Shown here one piece after another: positions 26,284-39,175 of a stretch of DNA of 64,000 nucleotides (position 1 is its first letter; each line of letters opens with the position of its first letter). Both the position numbers and the translations under genes were made by a program. The stretch is from positions 1 through 64,000 of the forward strand of contig CP103032.1 in assembly GCA_024752435.1 (NCBI GenBank), read 5' to 3'. The notes beneath the pieces were generated by a model. The model was not told the DNA's origin, made no database searches, and saw only the letters and a list, made by a program, of their open reading frames with translations. Source of the DNA: Allantophomopsis cytisporea (taxonomy: Eukaryota; Ascomycota; Leotiomycetes; Phacidiales; Phacidiaceae).

Positions 26284-28968
26284 ATAGTTGTGAATCCTCG
26301 TCGTTTCACATCTAGCGCCTAGAAAATTGACACAGTCAAATAAACTGGGCGAGTAGATTATAAGCTTTTCATCGATTCGTTGCTTACGAACTATGAGTTC
26401 AATATCTCCCAAAGTTAACACTTTCACCAGAGAGTGGAAGCGGGTGGATTTCATCTTTATAATAAGTGGCAGAGTGTTCCGAAATGGACGTACAAGTATG
26501 AATAGAAGGGAGACATGAGAAGTTGAATTTGAACTCTATAGCAGTGATACACATGAGTACGAGGACTACGAGTATAGTGGTCAACGAGTATGGACTCCTA
26601 GTAGTACGTACTTAAGAGTATATTAGTACAGGGAGTTCGTACTCCCCATACTCTTAATAATACGATTTATAGTGACTCGACAGATAGAGGAAGACTTATA
26701 CAAATAGTGTTTTTTCCATCTGCTATGTTGGACTCAATCGCTTTAAAGAGTCATACTAAGTTCGTACTAGTTCCAGACAATTAAATTTTCTACATTCAGT
26801 CGACACAATCAATGTAGAGACCAAATTAATAAAATCGATGGGTGTATTTGAGCAATGTTACATATCTGGATCTTTCTTGATTGTTGGCATTTCAACGTAT
26901 ATTGTTCATGCTTTGATCTTACCTTGCAGGGGGGTTAGAGGCTAAATTCGCATCAATCGTACATATATTAAGAACTTTATAAATGCTTTGCAAAACTGTA
27001 GTTAAAATATTTACAAAGTAGGTATAGCAACACCGATCCTAGTGAAAGATCGGTATAGTAACTTCACTCTGAGTTTTGAGCCAAATATTTGTTGAAAGAC
27101 CAATAGAATAAAATCCTATTCGAATTCTAAGCTAAATAAATTATAAATTATAATTATAACTATAACTGTAGGAGTATACGTTAATACTAGCTAAAACCTA
27201 TAGACATCGAGAGTTGCTATATAAGCTTTTTATTATATAAAACCTGCCAAATCCAAGTAGAAATACTATTAATTGTAGAGTTTCTATAAATTACCTATTT
27301 ATTTGTATATATATACTTATATACTATAACTAGTTATAATAGAGGGAGATAGAACCGTTATATATGTATAAGTTTATTTTATATAGTACTTTTATCTCTA
27401 TAGAAGAAATAAAAAGAGTATAAATGAAAGAAAAAATGAAAGTTGTAGAATAATAAGGTAGTTAAGTAGAATTAGCAGCTTCTAGCTATATATGCATATA
27501 TTAAAACTTGAATTAAACCTTACTTATTATACTTGTTAATACCTTTAAACCAATAAAATGAAATTGTAATTATATAGTTGAATTAATTTAAAAAAAACTA
27601 TTAGTTGTAGAGTTTTATTAGTTTATTTATTTATGTATATAGTTTATTAAAAGTAGTAATTAAATATACAAGTATAAAATAGCAAAAAGATTTAGTCTCC
27701 TATTATTATTTCTACAATAATAAAGTTGATCCTAGAGATTTAACTTGCTCCACTGTAGAGAAATTGTATATAAGCAACTGTTTTCGTGCGACTACAACAA
27801 CTTCAGCTGCTTTCTATCTCAGTGAACTCTAGTGTTTTTCAAGACCTCAAGAAAAACTGTTACGACTTTGATGAGAAAGTATCGTTGAACTCCTTCAAGG
27901 CTAGCGGTCTACGACCTGTAATCCTAGCTATCATTGGACGCCAATCTTACGTTATCTTTGGTAGCATTTCAATTGGGAATATTGAGAGTGTTAATGAAGG
28001 AAAATATTAGTTTCTCGATAAGTTCCTTGATAGAAGCTCTCCACACATTCCCATTTGAAAGACTAGCCTGTAGATATTATTGTTGTAGCAAAATTCCAAA
28101 GTCTAACACGATTCGCCCACAATCAAGCAACAATGATTTCAGATTCTGCGCTTTCACCTTGCTGTACAAATTGACAATTGCATTCCAATATATTAGCTAT
28201 TCTGAAGTGAAATCTATCTTTCTGCTGAAATCCAACTCTACTCACAGAAGCCCAGTTAAGTTACACATTACATGTAAATACACAGAGCTCGCTATAAAGA
28301 GTTTGACAGATTTGTTTTATCTTGCAAATACCTTTAGCTATGTCTTCAGACCCTCCCAGAAATACTACTCATATCGACACCTTTCCCTAAGAGTTCTTTC
28401 GTTGACTATTAACTATTTACTTTATTTACGGACATATCTTTCAAACTACCCTCGGTGTCAAACTAACTATAGACGGCGGCTAATACGACTAATTGGACCT
28501 GACAAACAGCATATACTCTATTCATGACTCAGTCAAGCTATCCTCTAACAGAGTCAATCTTGAGTACGTCGAGTATGCATTTCTCTCAGTACAAGTCAAC
28601 ATTGAAGAAAAGTTTTCAGGCGTTGCGCATATTCCGTTGTTTTCTTCGAACAAGAACACAGATGAAAAATGTATTTTGGACTGGGATAAGGAATATAGTA
28701 AGGTTTGTCTATATGTTAATTCGATGACATGCTTTGGGGTCTAATAGTGGATTAGGGAATTTGGGATTGCTGTTAATCTACATGATTGTTTCAGTTACTG
28801 TGTTTGTATGAATAAGATGATTGAAAAATAGAACAAGTACTATCTATATATTGTACGAGTGTATTTCTTGAACAGATAATACTTCGACTATGAAGGAAAT
28901 TTCAATATTATAGGCTCCATCATCCTATCATATCTCAGCACAAAATCAAAGCAAACACGACATTTTAT
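26284..28968. other. Gene-poor AT-rich interval
   Basis: 2.7 kb with no recognisable gene. About 27000-27780 is strongly AT-rich and stop-dense, resembling RIP-damaged repeat DNA. 27786-28744 has a few open frames of up to 197 codons (for example plus strand 27934-28527), but they are rich in Ser, Tyr and Leu with no domain and no plausible splice structure. I consider them chance frames. Confidence 0.55.
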
Positions 28969-30797
28969 CTATGTAGGTACTAGTGTGTTGACAGGGGTAA
29001 CCCTGACCTTAAGGTCTGGCTTTATCCACAACATAAATAGCGCTGTATCACGATCTCAATCAATGTTCTTACTTATAAGCTCCAGATTGAAATTAAATAC
29101 GAGAGTTGCAAGAATGATGCGTATTTCTATATACGCAAGGTTAATTCCAATGCAGGCTCGAGATCCAAGCAAAAAGGTTTTCGACGTATTTTTATTGTCG
29201 TTGCCGAAGCAGGAGTTATAGAGGGGATGTGTCCGGGGAAGACATCGCTCAGGATGAAAGCCCCCTGGGTCAAACCAGTACCGTTTGTGACGTGCAACAC
29301 TGTATATAGCAGTAAATACAACGGCCTAGGTGATAGATACGGTCAGTATATACGCTCTGCATCATGCTTTTGGTAGCCTTACCCCCTCCGGAACGAAGTA
29401 TCCATCAATTTCAGCTCCTGGGCTGAATCTAGGAAGACCAAAAGATGCTGGTGGGAATATGCGAAGACCTTCTTCGATGACAGCAAATAGATACTGGAGT
29501 TTTTGAGTGGTGTCTCCATTGATTTCGGTGACATTCTTGAATTCGTTGCGGACTTCATCAGTAAGTATTTGGAGAGATTGGGGTTTTTAAGCAGGTAGTA
29601 AGTGATAGCTGCAAGGAATGTTGCAGACATTTCAGACCCTGCTAATATGAGATCGGTTGCTTCACCGGCCAAATGTGAGAGAGTAACATCATAGGCTTTA
29701 TCGTTAAGTAGATGAGAGAAGAAATCATCGCGGTCGTTGGGTTTTTCCATACGACGAAGGGCCAATTCTTTGCTGCGCTTCCACTGATTCGTCCAGTTGG
29801 CTTTCAAGTTTTTTGGAAGGATGAAAGGTGCGAACAGTTTCAACAGAGGTAGCCTTTTGAAGTGCACTAGCAATGTTCCAAAGAATGAACTGTTAAGGAC
29901 GATACCAATCCAAGGGTGTGTCTTAGCTATACGTATTTTAATATTGGTTTTATCGTATTTGGGAGTTTTAGAAGGACGCACCTTGTTCAACAGCACCGAA
30001 AGATTCTCCAAAGGCAAGGTCACCAATGATATCGAAGGTGAGCCAGTTATACCACTATCGATGTCAGATTGTATAGGAGAAAGATATCATTCAGACTATA
30101 CCACGTTGATACTGATTCCTCTTTGGTTGTCGCGAAGCCTTCTGAGTTGAGCCATGAATATGTCGACATATTTATGAACTTCTTCCTGGTCCCTCAAAGC
30201 TTTTGCACTGAAGGCGTGCGACAGATTCTTCCGCATTACACGATGTGTTACTGGATCCCGTTCCGAGCCCATTGTCTGTTGGCCAACTTCTCGGTCATAG
30301 AAGTCGCTCTTTAAGAACGCTTTCTTCCCCATTGTGACATGGCCGTAGATATCTTGAAAACTCTGTGCCGTTGCAAAATAGAGATCATTTGGTGCGATTC
30401 GAACAACATCGCCTTGTTGTAGTGAGAATCAATGCAAGTTTAATATGAATGAGAATATAGCATACCATACTTTTTGTGAAGAGAGTCGAGGTCGTGAGGA
30501 TAACGTCCGCTTATAATCCTAGTTTATGTTAGACTCAACACAGTTGCTATAATAGTCTAGAGGTATATCGTACCAAGATTTTGAGTTCCTGATGTTTGAA
30601 ATAGCCGCCAGTTTCGGGCCAGGAAATTTGGCTAGCGGGTGAAAATACAGGTTATAAATGACTTTGTATGTCACAAAGAGCACTAACTACGTAAGTATTA
30701 GCTTGAAGCAGTAGTATTGGACTTGTAGATCAAGTATAATTCCACAAGATACAACAACAGAAGTGGTTAGACTCGTGTTTTGAAGTAGTTCGACCAT
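28969..30797 (-). pseudogene. Cytochrome P450 pseudogene (frameshift plus nonsense)
   Basis: The whole length of a fungal P450 can be traced. It has an N-terminal anchor (from the ATG at 30795-30797) spliced into YNLYFHPLAKFPGPK, then YPHDLDSLHKKYG, FDIIGDLAFGESFGA, the I-helix AGSEMSA, ExxR EEGLRIFPP, FHPER and the haem loop FLLGSRACIG, which still fits FxxGxRxCxG. Introns can be placed at about 30055-30101, 29927-29981 and 29326-29382, plus N-terminal ones. Two lesions break it. A one-base deletion lies in the GGGG/TTTTT run near 29573-29586, between the I-helix and the ExxR region. An in-frame TGA at 29056-29058 comes where aligned P450s have Trp, 28 codons before the natural stop. The frameshift is in a homopolymer, so assembly error is possible for that one. 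It sits between the PKS and diterpene loci; which pathway it once served is unknown. Confidence 0.8.
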
Positions 30798-33244
30798 ATT
30801 TTGTGATCTATTGGTTGAGTAAGGTTGGCACGAATTCTAAGAGACAGAACTTTGGCGATGTATGAACTTACGTTATATAGATGATGACTCGAGAATTATA
30901 CTTGACCTTTGTGCAGTTCAGGCGGATATTTTTGACTCCGGGTATTTGATATATATATGAAAGTCCTCTTGAAGATAATTATGACTCCTATGCATATGCA
31001 CATAAGTTACGGGTCCTTCAGATAAGTGTCAATGCATTTGGGCCGTTCACTTCCGATGCAAACTATAAAAGACTCGAGTGCGGGGTTTTCTTTATCAGTG
31101 AGTTCTGACGAGCCGCTCCACAACAAATTGAGATGCCGATTTATTTTGGCGAGAACCACTGATCATATTTCAGCTCATTTTGCCGTCTCGAGATCACAGG
31201 TGCAGTTTCCTTACAGGTGATAAGTGAAGACGTACTCTGACCTATAGGCGGATTTGTAAACAACTAAGTTAGAGTTTCTTTTCAAGCATGCTATTCCCGT
31301 TGACGTCTTACTGAACACGGTTATACCGATTAACTTGTTATAAGAGGCCATTCTAGCGTAATATTGCGGAGTTGCCTCTGGCTGGGAAGAAGAGGATAAA
31401 AGAGTGAAACAGCGAGAAAGAAATTGTCTTCTAAGCCTTAAGTAATCATAGATGCGGGGTATACACTCGCGTGGAGTCATATGTAATTAACGAGACGAAA
31501 CGCACCATTCTCTAAGTGGAGGAGTTTGGTAATGCATAACGACATAAGAATCCTATCGAGGGTAAGTGATGGCTAGAGTCTAAGTTTCCCAAATAAACAA
31601 GGATCTCGATCGTTATTTCCGCATTGGTTTCCTATACAAAAGGCTATTTCTAAACACATGGTACAATAATGGATTGATCACTCCCACAAAATAGGAAGTT
31701 TCTTCTTGAGTAGCTCCTATAATTTCATTTTGACTCATATCATATATTCTTGGTCAAACAGCGATACAAGGAAAAAAGAATTGATGAAAAAGTCAATTAT
31801 ATATTAAGCTACTAAGCCTGTAGAATCTGAGGTTTGCATGAAATTCGTAGCGTAGAACGGCACCAAAATCCTTACGGGTCGGCGCGCGCCGCGACCTTTC
31901 TTATTACATACCTAGCCATTCACGTGCCTTGAATAAGAGCTTATCTTGTACTAATGTAGTGGTTGATTTCAGTTGATAACTGGTTTCGGTAGATGAGTTG
32001 TCAGGGCCGGTACTCCTTTTTTGATAAAGGTTTTATGTAAGCTGATTGGCTGGTGCCTACAGACTGAGTTTATATGGCGAAGTAGTACGGTAGCCCCTAC
32101 TAGTTCGCTCATTGTATCGGCGTAGTTAGTATCTCTCCGAGGCTTTACTTATAAAGTTACTTCGACTACTACTCAGAAACATCAATCGCTCCATCTCGCA
32201 GTTTGATGACCTACATCGCCCAAGTTTTTCCGTCCTACCTGTCCAGTGGCTTCGGTGTTGACAACTCGCAGCTTAAGTTAACGCGTCTAGTAAGATAGGA
32301 ACGAGGGTCTCATCTAAAACACATCGACGCATAGGCAAGTCAGGTTAGTGTTACAAGCATAGCACTCGGAGACAAAATAAGTAATATGGGAAAGCGGCTT
32401 TTCATATGTACTTGTTAAGGTGATGCGACCTTCGAAGGAATGCTTACTGTACGTTTTTCTACTGCTTTTAATAGTAAAACCTTTTACTACTGTGGTAGTG
32501 ATTTTCATTTAATGCCTTTTTTAGTTAAAGATAATATTTTACTATAATTAGCTATGGTACTTTGGATAGCCAAGACTAAGTTTAAAGTTAGGTTTGTTAA
32601 GTGTAAATGATGTATTTTATCCATTAGCTTGACCTTTTAAGTAGCCGATTACTTCAATGCTCTAACTTAAACCTGTCGGATACTTACATTCCTTCTTGAT
32701 AAGGATAGTTCAAGTAAGTTAAGTTGGATTATTTGGCTTGATATGTTTTCCCACGCTCCCTAGTCTTATTTGTAAGTAGAGCCCATAGCCTTGCACGCTT
32801 CATGCTCGACGACGTTTTCGAGGTCGCTACCCAAATTACTCACTGTCTCGCCCCTTGAGTAGTGCATCATTTGCCATCGTCTAAGTGCTATCGCTGCGCT
32901 ATGAGCTTTGGATTCTCACTCAGAACTTTATGCTGTAGTGTCCAACTTATCACATTGTACATTGTCTATTTCGCAAGCACGCGCTAACTAGGTTTTATAA
33001 ATATACGAAGAGAAGTGTCTGCAAAAGAGCGATATACTCAATAGTAAGTCCAAATGAAGCTCTCCAATCCGGCATTCACGGTCCACACACTCGCCCCGAT
33101 ACTGCAGACTTTCTAGAAACTAGGCAGACTTGAAGATCATTGTCTTGTATTGTAGATTTGTTTCAAGGTCACCAAGGTTTATTCAAAGTTACTGGAACAG
33201 GCGCAATCAACACATCATTTAAACTAAGTGAACCTAGATGGAAT
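30798..33244. other. Intergenic, no gene seen
   Basis: 2.4 kb of mixed composition between the P450 pseudogene and the esterase. A GGCGCGCGCC palindrome lies at about 31881-31890 in otherwise AT-rich DNA. Open frames of up to 89 codons have no recognisable motif. Confidence 0.5.
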
Positions 33245-34126
33245 TCAAATACACGCTCCTTCAACACTCGCTGTGGAATTCTTGACATATGGTGCAAGTG
33301 CATCGTTTGCACACAGGACACCTTTAATAAAAGCCTTGGCAACATGATCCGCGCCCTCAGGGGAGGTATGAGTATGGTCACTGGGATAGAAGGAATCCAC
33401 AACTGTTTCACCAAGGGATTCGAAGATGTTAGCCGTATACTGGCCGTGATCCACAAAACCTGTATTACCACCAATGTTATCAGCAGCAATGCTAGCGTAG
33501 CTTGTAAAACGGTTAGCGGTATATGTAAAGGTTCCGGTCTCCCAAGGGTTGTCTGGTGTAGGAGATGATACAATCACAGTGGCTCCCAGACTTGTGAACA
33601 AGTCCCCAGCCTCACTATTTATATGATATAAGTTCTTTGTTTTGGATACTGGAAAGTTCAGAAGCACTTACGTGATGTAGGTTGGGTACGTTTGTATGAT
33701 GGCCCCAGTTCCATTTACACAAGTCTCAGTTCCAGCACCATAACAGTCTGTTCGGAGATTATCAGTTGTGGTGCTGAGAGTGCCGCCGTCGTTATGGCCA
33801 AATTCAATGATAACGAAGTCGCCAGAGGAAAGGACGTCGGCTATGTCCTGGAATCGTCCTTCTTCAGTATACGAGCGAGCTGAGCGACCGGCAATAGCAT
33901 CGTTAACTACTTCGAGTGTTACGGAGTATTGGAGATATTCTCCCCATCCTACAAAACGTTAAAGGGAATGTTTCGGAAGAGGTATTGGTGACTTGCCTTG
34001 AGTGAGTCCGGAGCCAGATCCTCCATTGGCCATAGTAGAATCTCCAGCTAGGTAGATCTTAGCAGTGCTAGCTCTTTCAATAGCAATAGCTATGAAAGCA
34101 GCGGCAGTAAGACAAAAGTATTTCAT
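33245..34126 (-). CDS. Secreted SGNH esterase, rhamnogalacturonan acetylesterase-like (CE12)
   Basis: Extracellular carbohydrate esterase of 258 residues that would remove acetyl groups from rhamnogalacturonan in pectin. Exons 33997-34126, 33672-33948, 33245-33614. A signal peptide (about residues 1-22) precedes the block-I motif GDSTMANGG with nucleophile Ser30. Then come GWGEYL, FGHNDGG (block III Asn) and DHTHTSPEGA (catalytic Asp/His). The length matches the CE12 family. The first intron (33949-33996) begins with GC rather than GT (GCAAGT...GTAG), a minority but known splice class; without splicing the frame breaks. The second intron is 57 nt. Plant cell-wall esterases are not usual members of metabolite clusters, so it is probably an unrelated neighbour, but it points to a plant-associated lifestyle. 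Confidence 0.88.
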
Positions 34127-37100
34127 GATTGCTACTCGAGAGGTGAAGACGATTTTTGTCCAGGAAACGAATCAAATATGCAAGAAGATTTCAGGAAAGC
34201 TGAAATTGAAAGCTACGGAGGCTAAGAAGAACAGAAACAGAAGTAATCGACAGTCTTTGATGTTTCTACAATGCGAGCAGTGAACAAGAGCAGGTCTACT
34301 TATGGTTCTTCGCGTTCCAACTTCCCAGATAACCGGACATATGTATCTTGAGTGAATCAACAATTCTACTTCAGCAAAAAGCCATCGGAAATGAGGGGTA
34401 TGTAACCAACTTCCACTGCATCGAAAAGTGAGCATCTTGGCTCACAGCGGCAGCTTTCATCAAATTTTCTAGAGAGCGTCGGAGATGTCACATCTCATCT
34501 ACCTGGAAAGTGAGCACGAGGTCAGATTTTTGTCTCGGCTAATGGGGACGATGAAGTTAGTTGTCTACCCAAATACCCGTTTGGTGGAAAACTGAGAATA
34601 AGAAAGTGTACCACTATATCATTGTATCGAAAATTGCGACGCACCAGAAGAATGAAACAAAATGATGTTACTACCCCACTATTTTGTCATGTTCCCCCGA
34701 TTCGCACGCTTGACTAATTTATTATGACTCTGTGACCAAGGTATAAACTTTTCCATATCACACATGGGCTTAGGAAGGTATGCAGTTCACGGTCGTACAT
34801 ACGACGTGACTTGTATAGCTATTCCACAAGGCGATCATGTAAACTCTAATCTAATGTTTAGCCTCATTGAACCTATTTTGATTTGAGGATTTCCCACCTT
34901 TGATAGCGCTTATGGGATCTGAGTATGATGACACTACGCTTTGCTTTCCTAGGGACATATATAACTTTGTGTCATTGATTCGCGGATTTTAATATCATTA
35001 CTCCCTAAATATTTATATTTTATCTCGGTGTTCGATATCACGAGGCTACCATAGATTGTCCTAAAGAAACGATACGCCCAGTAAGCTTCAATGTAATGAA
35101 TGTTTTGATGATATTCGTAGCTAGCACAGAGTATGGATAATACATACCATGTCAGGACATGGATAAGGCATCGTTAAGACGGGATATTTGCGGAACTTTA
35201 TTAACTATGAAAGGGAATAGTATTGGAAACAATTCAAAAGATGTAGTGAGTTATGATAATTATAAGTAGGAAATAAATGTGGATGAGGAAAGTGAACGTG
35301 ATGTCAGGTGGGCAGCTAATCTAGATGGTGCAGTGTCACATGATAGGAAACGGATCGTAGGATTGCTCGGAATGTGGTGTTTGTATCTAGGGTCGGTCCA
35401 TTAAATGACCAAGCATATATTGTAGAACATGGGAGTTTGCGTTGCGTACATAGAGAAACTATACACGCAAATATGAGGTTGATTAGTCAGAAAGGGAAGT
35501 TCCCTGGAGACTACGAGTAATTATTGCATGTCCGCAGCGGCACCTCCAAATTGAGAATTGCGAACTTGGGAAAATGAGCGCGATTTGATGATGACTGCTA
35601 CCACCATCTTACTATTGCTCACCAAAGCACCTGACTGTGTAAGTGGCTTGACAACATATCTTTAGCTCCGTTAAAGGCTAAAGATCATCCATCTTATGTC
35701 ATGTAAACAAAGATCATATAGGCTATAGCCTCCTGTTCTCGGGTTTCTCTGGTTCAATACCAAGTTTCTCTCATTGTTTCTTTGCGGAATTTTTTGAATA
35801 CATTGTCAAATCAGTCAGTCTTCGCTTCAGACCCAACTGTGCTACTCCTTTTTAAATTCTTATATTTGTATTCTTTACAGCCGCTCTGGGATATACTTAT
35901 CCAACCATATCACTTCAAGGGTTAGTTCCGGTCTGTAAGTTCTATGACATCGGCTTTTCTATAGCTTCGTATCATATCTCTGTATCCTATTCTGAAATTC
36001 AAGTCTTCATCAGACTATCAATTTAAAACTGAGGAGTCAGCAACAATTGGTTCAGACACTGACCCAGCCTGCTCCGATGCGCAAGCTTTTTTGGCGTCGA
36101 ATGATAGCGAGGAGTGAGGTCCATGGATGATGCTGACTTCCGCTAAGGTTTGCGTGTGGAGGAGGAGGGTGTACATTTCTGTGAGGAGGGAAATGATTCC
36201 GTCGATGTTAAAGGGTATTGGTCCCATCTTACTGAGAGGACAGATCATTGTGAGAAGAGGACGGAAGGGTGGATGGAAGACGAAATTGAAGGGAGATTTG
36301 ATGTATTTCCTATCATACGCGGGTCTCATGGATCTTAGAGTTAGAATGCTATTAAGGTAGATGAGAAAGTAGAAGGACCAAAAAACCAAATCTATTCTCC
36401 CTTCGGCCATAAATGCACCAAACCTTTTGCGAGCCCCTCGTATAAAACGTACATAGTTATTTTTCGCTTCCGCGCATCCGACACACCATCTTCTAGCGCG
36501 CACTTTATGCGTGAAAGCCAGAACAACCGTACCTACCGTAGGGTATAACACAACATGGGAGGCTCTTATTTACTAGTGCACGGACATTCTCCAAGTTATG
36601 ATAACCCAAGGCGAAAAGCTTGATATTTATTTCGGTAGCTAAACTGTCGGCAGATTGAAGTTGGGTGGTAAAGCCGGGAGCACAAAGTAGTTAAAGATAG
36701 TGAAGAGGAATGAAGTTTGGTAAGCAGAAGAATACACACAGCAGATATTTGAAAACAACAGGTTACCGTCCTTTCGCCATATTGAGAAGAGTTGAGTACT
36801 CGATTTCAGCGTTCATCGGATGTATTAGTAGTATCCTCTGGTCTTTGTGTAGAGTAGCCAACTTCAGACTCGCGGGAAAGATGATAGTTAACGACGTAAC
36901 TCTACATACCAGCAGACCTCTTCTAAAAGGCGCCCGCATATAACCCTCGCAAGCGTTGACTCGAAGGCAGTAATGGAATATTTTGGTAGTGGAAAGCTAT
37001 ATCTAGGGTTTTATACAATGCGGAATCATAGGCAGCTTTGATTTCTACAATAATAGAATACCATTCTACCAAGATATTATAAATATTTAGGATATGATAT

Positions 37101-39175
37101 TCGAGCGTAGACCCTCAATTAATGTGCTAGCAATGCCTTCAGACTTATATATCGACCGCAAATGTAGTAACGACCTCTCAAAAGCCTTTCGGAAAGATGC
37201 TTTTAAAAGAACTTAGACGGAAAGCGCGGCTGAGGCAGGACTACTGGACAGAAGATTGATTGACTGGTCCGAGAGGTACTACGCACCAAGCCTGAGAATG
37301 ACACTCACCTTCGTGAGCAAGGTGCGCTTCGGCGGCGTTCAAGATAAGAGGAAAGAAGGCTGTAAGAGGCATGGGATGACATACCATAAGGTTTTTCAAA
37401 CATCTGCAGACCATATAGGTTCAATCATTTAATGCTCCTCACTTTATTCTGTAAGTCTGCCCTCACGATTGTTATTGATTTGTGCTATTGACACAACTTT
37501 AGAGCCCTCATACTGACTGTCCTTGGAACAGCCCGGCCATTACTTGTGGAGTGTTGCTGGTATATGGGGGAAATAATCTGCTTCTCAACGCCTTACGATT
37601 TATCAAAAGAAAGAAGATGCCAAAGAGGAACGTCTTTGTCAGTACTGTTGGAGGGTTTCCATCCGCGTTGGCTGATACAATCAACAGCCTTACTTCTAGA
37701 GTCTGGTGACGGCTTATCATAGATCTATCTCCGAAGCCTCAACTGTTGGAGTCATCAGAGATTTTGTTCATGGGAAGTATTATACCTGTGTATATACCCT
37801 ACACTCTGTTTTTATTTCTACTTACCATCGGCCCAGAAATGCAGCGGAAATCACAGCAGTCTCCACTCGATGATCTGCTTGGAAATTGCGAGCCATCTGT
37901 ATGGACTATTGAAGGCGACTTCGCAAACTTCTTGATAGCCAGTTAAGAGCTATGATTAGCGAGACCTTACGCATATTCAGTGTTCTTCAGGTTTAGTTCT
38001 CAAGTCGACAGAAGAGATGGCCCAGCCTCTGGTCTTAGGAGGGCAAATTTGCCTCATACGGGTGGACGCAATGGTTTTGATCAACACCAGTGCTGTGCAT
38101 CGCGGTCTTCGATACTAAGCAATTGCTCGGCTGTATCCCGAAGAAAAGGCTCTGTTTCCAGTTTTGAAATTGGGGTCCGAGAGATGGCTGCAAACTGGTC
38201 ATAACCGAGGTCTGTATCGACCCCACCCGGAAGCTGTGTCACTTCCAGCGAAGATGCGCTGCAGTATATTGCCAAGCGATTTGCACAGACAGATGTATGT
38301 GTTACATTGGCGAGGGTGTTGAACGAGCTTACGATCCAGCTGAACGTGAGACCGGAGTCACATGGCATGACGCTTACATTGTCCGGGAGCATGGATCTCA
38401 GATTTGTGCCCAGAGGCCAAGGAAAATATGCATGAACATGGACATACAGTAGGCATAATCAACCAGCCTCCTTCGATTGCTTCGAATGCCATGCGGGGTT
38501 CTCCTACTAGCCCTTCAATAGTAGAAGGTTCGCAGGGTGCAACACATACAGAGTCTTCGCATCCCATTGCATTTACTGGACCCAAAACCTGTATTCAATC
38601 ATGCCTATCTGATCCGTAATTGGCAGTGTGCCTACATGCAGACAATATGGGGAGTTATGTTTCGGGCTACATTGAAATCCATCATATGCACTTTCACTCG
38701 GGAGATATGTCCAAATCGGGTAATGGGCATCGATATTAATATAACAAGATAACCTTGACAGATAGGAGATCCGGCAGATTTATATCAAAAGCAACCGACG
38801 GCAATTCTCTCGGACGATTGCAACAATGCCGCAGATAAGTACGCAAGGCTTTTGACGATCCTCTATAACCCAGTCCAATAAATCGTGGCCCATTTAAGCG
38901 TTGTACCAACGAACGAGCTCGAATCTCGGAAAGAAATCTACATAAGGAAAGATGCCGTGTAGAGTCTTGTAAGATCACATATTATGCAAGGCATATAAGA
39001 CTGCAGCTCTGTGTGACTTTTTATCAATAAGATCCAATATACTGGGGCGTCATCTCATGAGTACAATTATGAAATCTGCCACGTCTTTTTAGTGTCTGGG
39101 TTCCAGATTGATTACGGCAAGTTTCAGTGATTTTCAAACTGCTTCGAATTCCGTTCATCCAAGGACATCATTGCA
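34127..39175. other. 5-kb interval without an identified gene; scattered coding-like fragments
   Basis: No gene can be supported. A 177-codon minus-strand frame at 36018-36551 is the longest; its C-terminal half looks coding-like (amphipathic Leu-rich then Ser-rich) but I recognise no domain. Minus-strand frames at 38081-38392 and 38358-38585, and a plus-strand frame around 37540-37946 that changes phase, also look like pieces of decayed or heavily spliced genes. A cluster transcription factor might be expected here, but I see no Zn2Cys6 cysteine array. The last few hundred bases are the promoter side of the diterpene cyclase. Confidence 0.45.
36018..36551 (-). other. Unassigned open frame, 177 codons
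   Basis: Single uninterrupted frame ending at 36018. I do not recognise it. The first part is basic with a Cys-x2-Cys pair, the middle has one hydrophobic stretch that could be a membrane segment, and the end is Ser-rich. It may be the last exon of a gene, a relic, or chance. Codon use and context give no decision. Confidence 0.2.

Noticed and set aside
27934..28527. 197-codon plus-strand ORF
   Set aside because: Low-complexity Ser/Tyr/Leu composition in AT-rich DNA, no domain, no homology-like pattern.
33140..33573. Plus-strand 142-codon ORF and minus-strand 134-codon ORF
   Set aside because: Both overlap the real esterase exon in the wrong frame.
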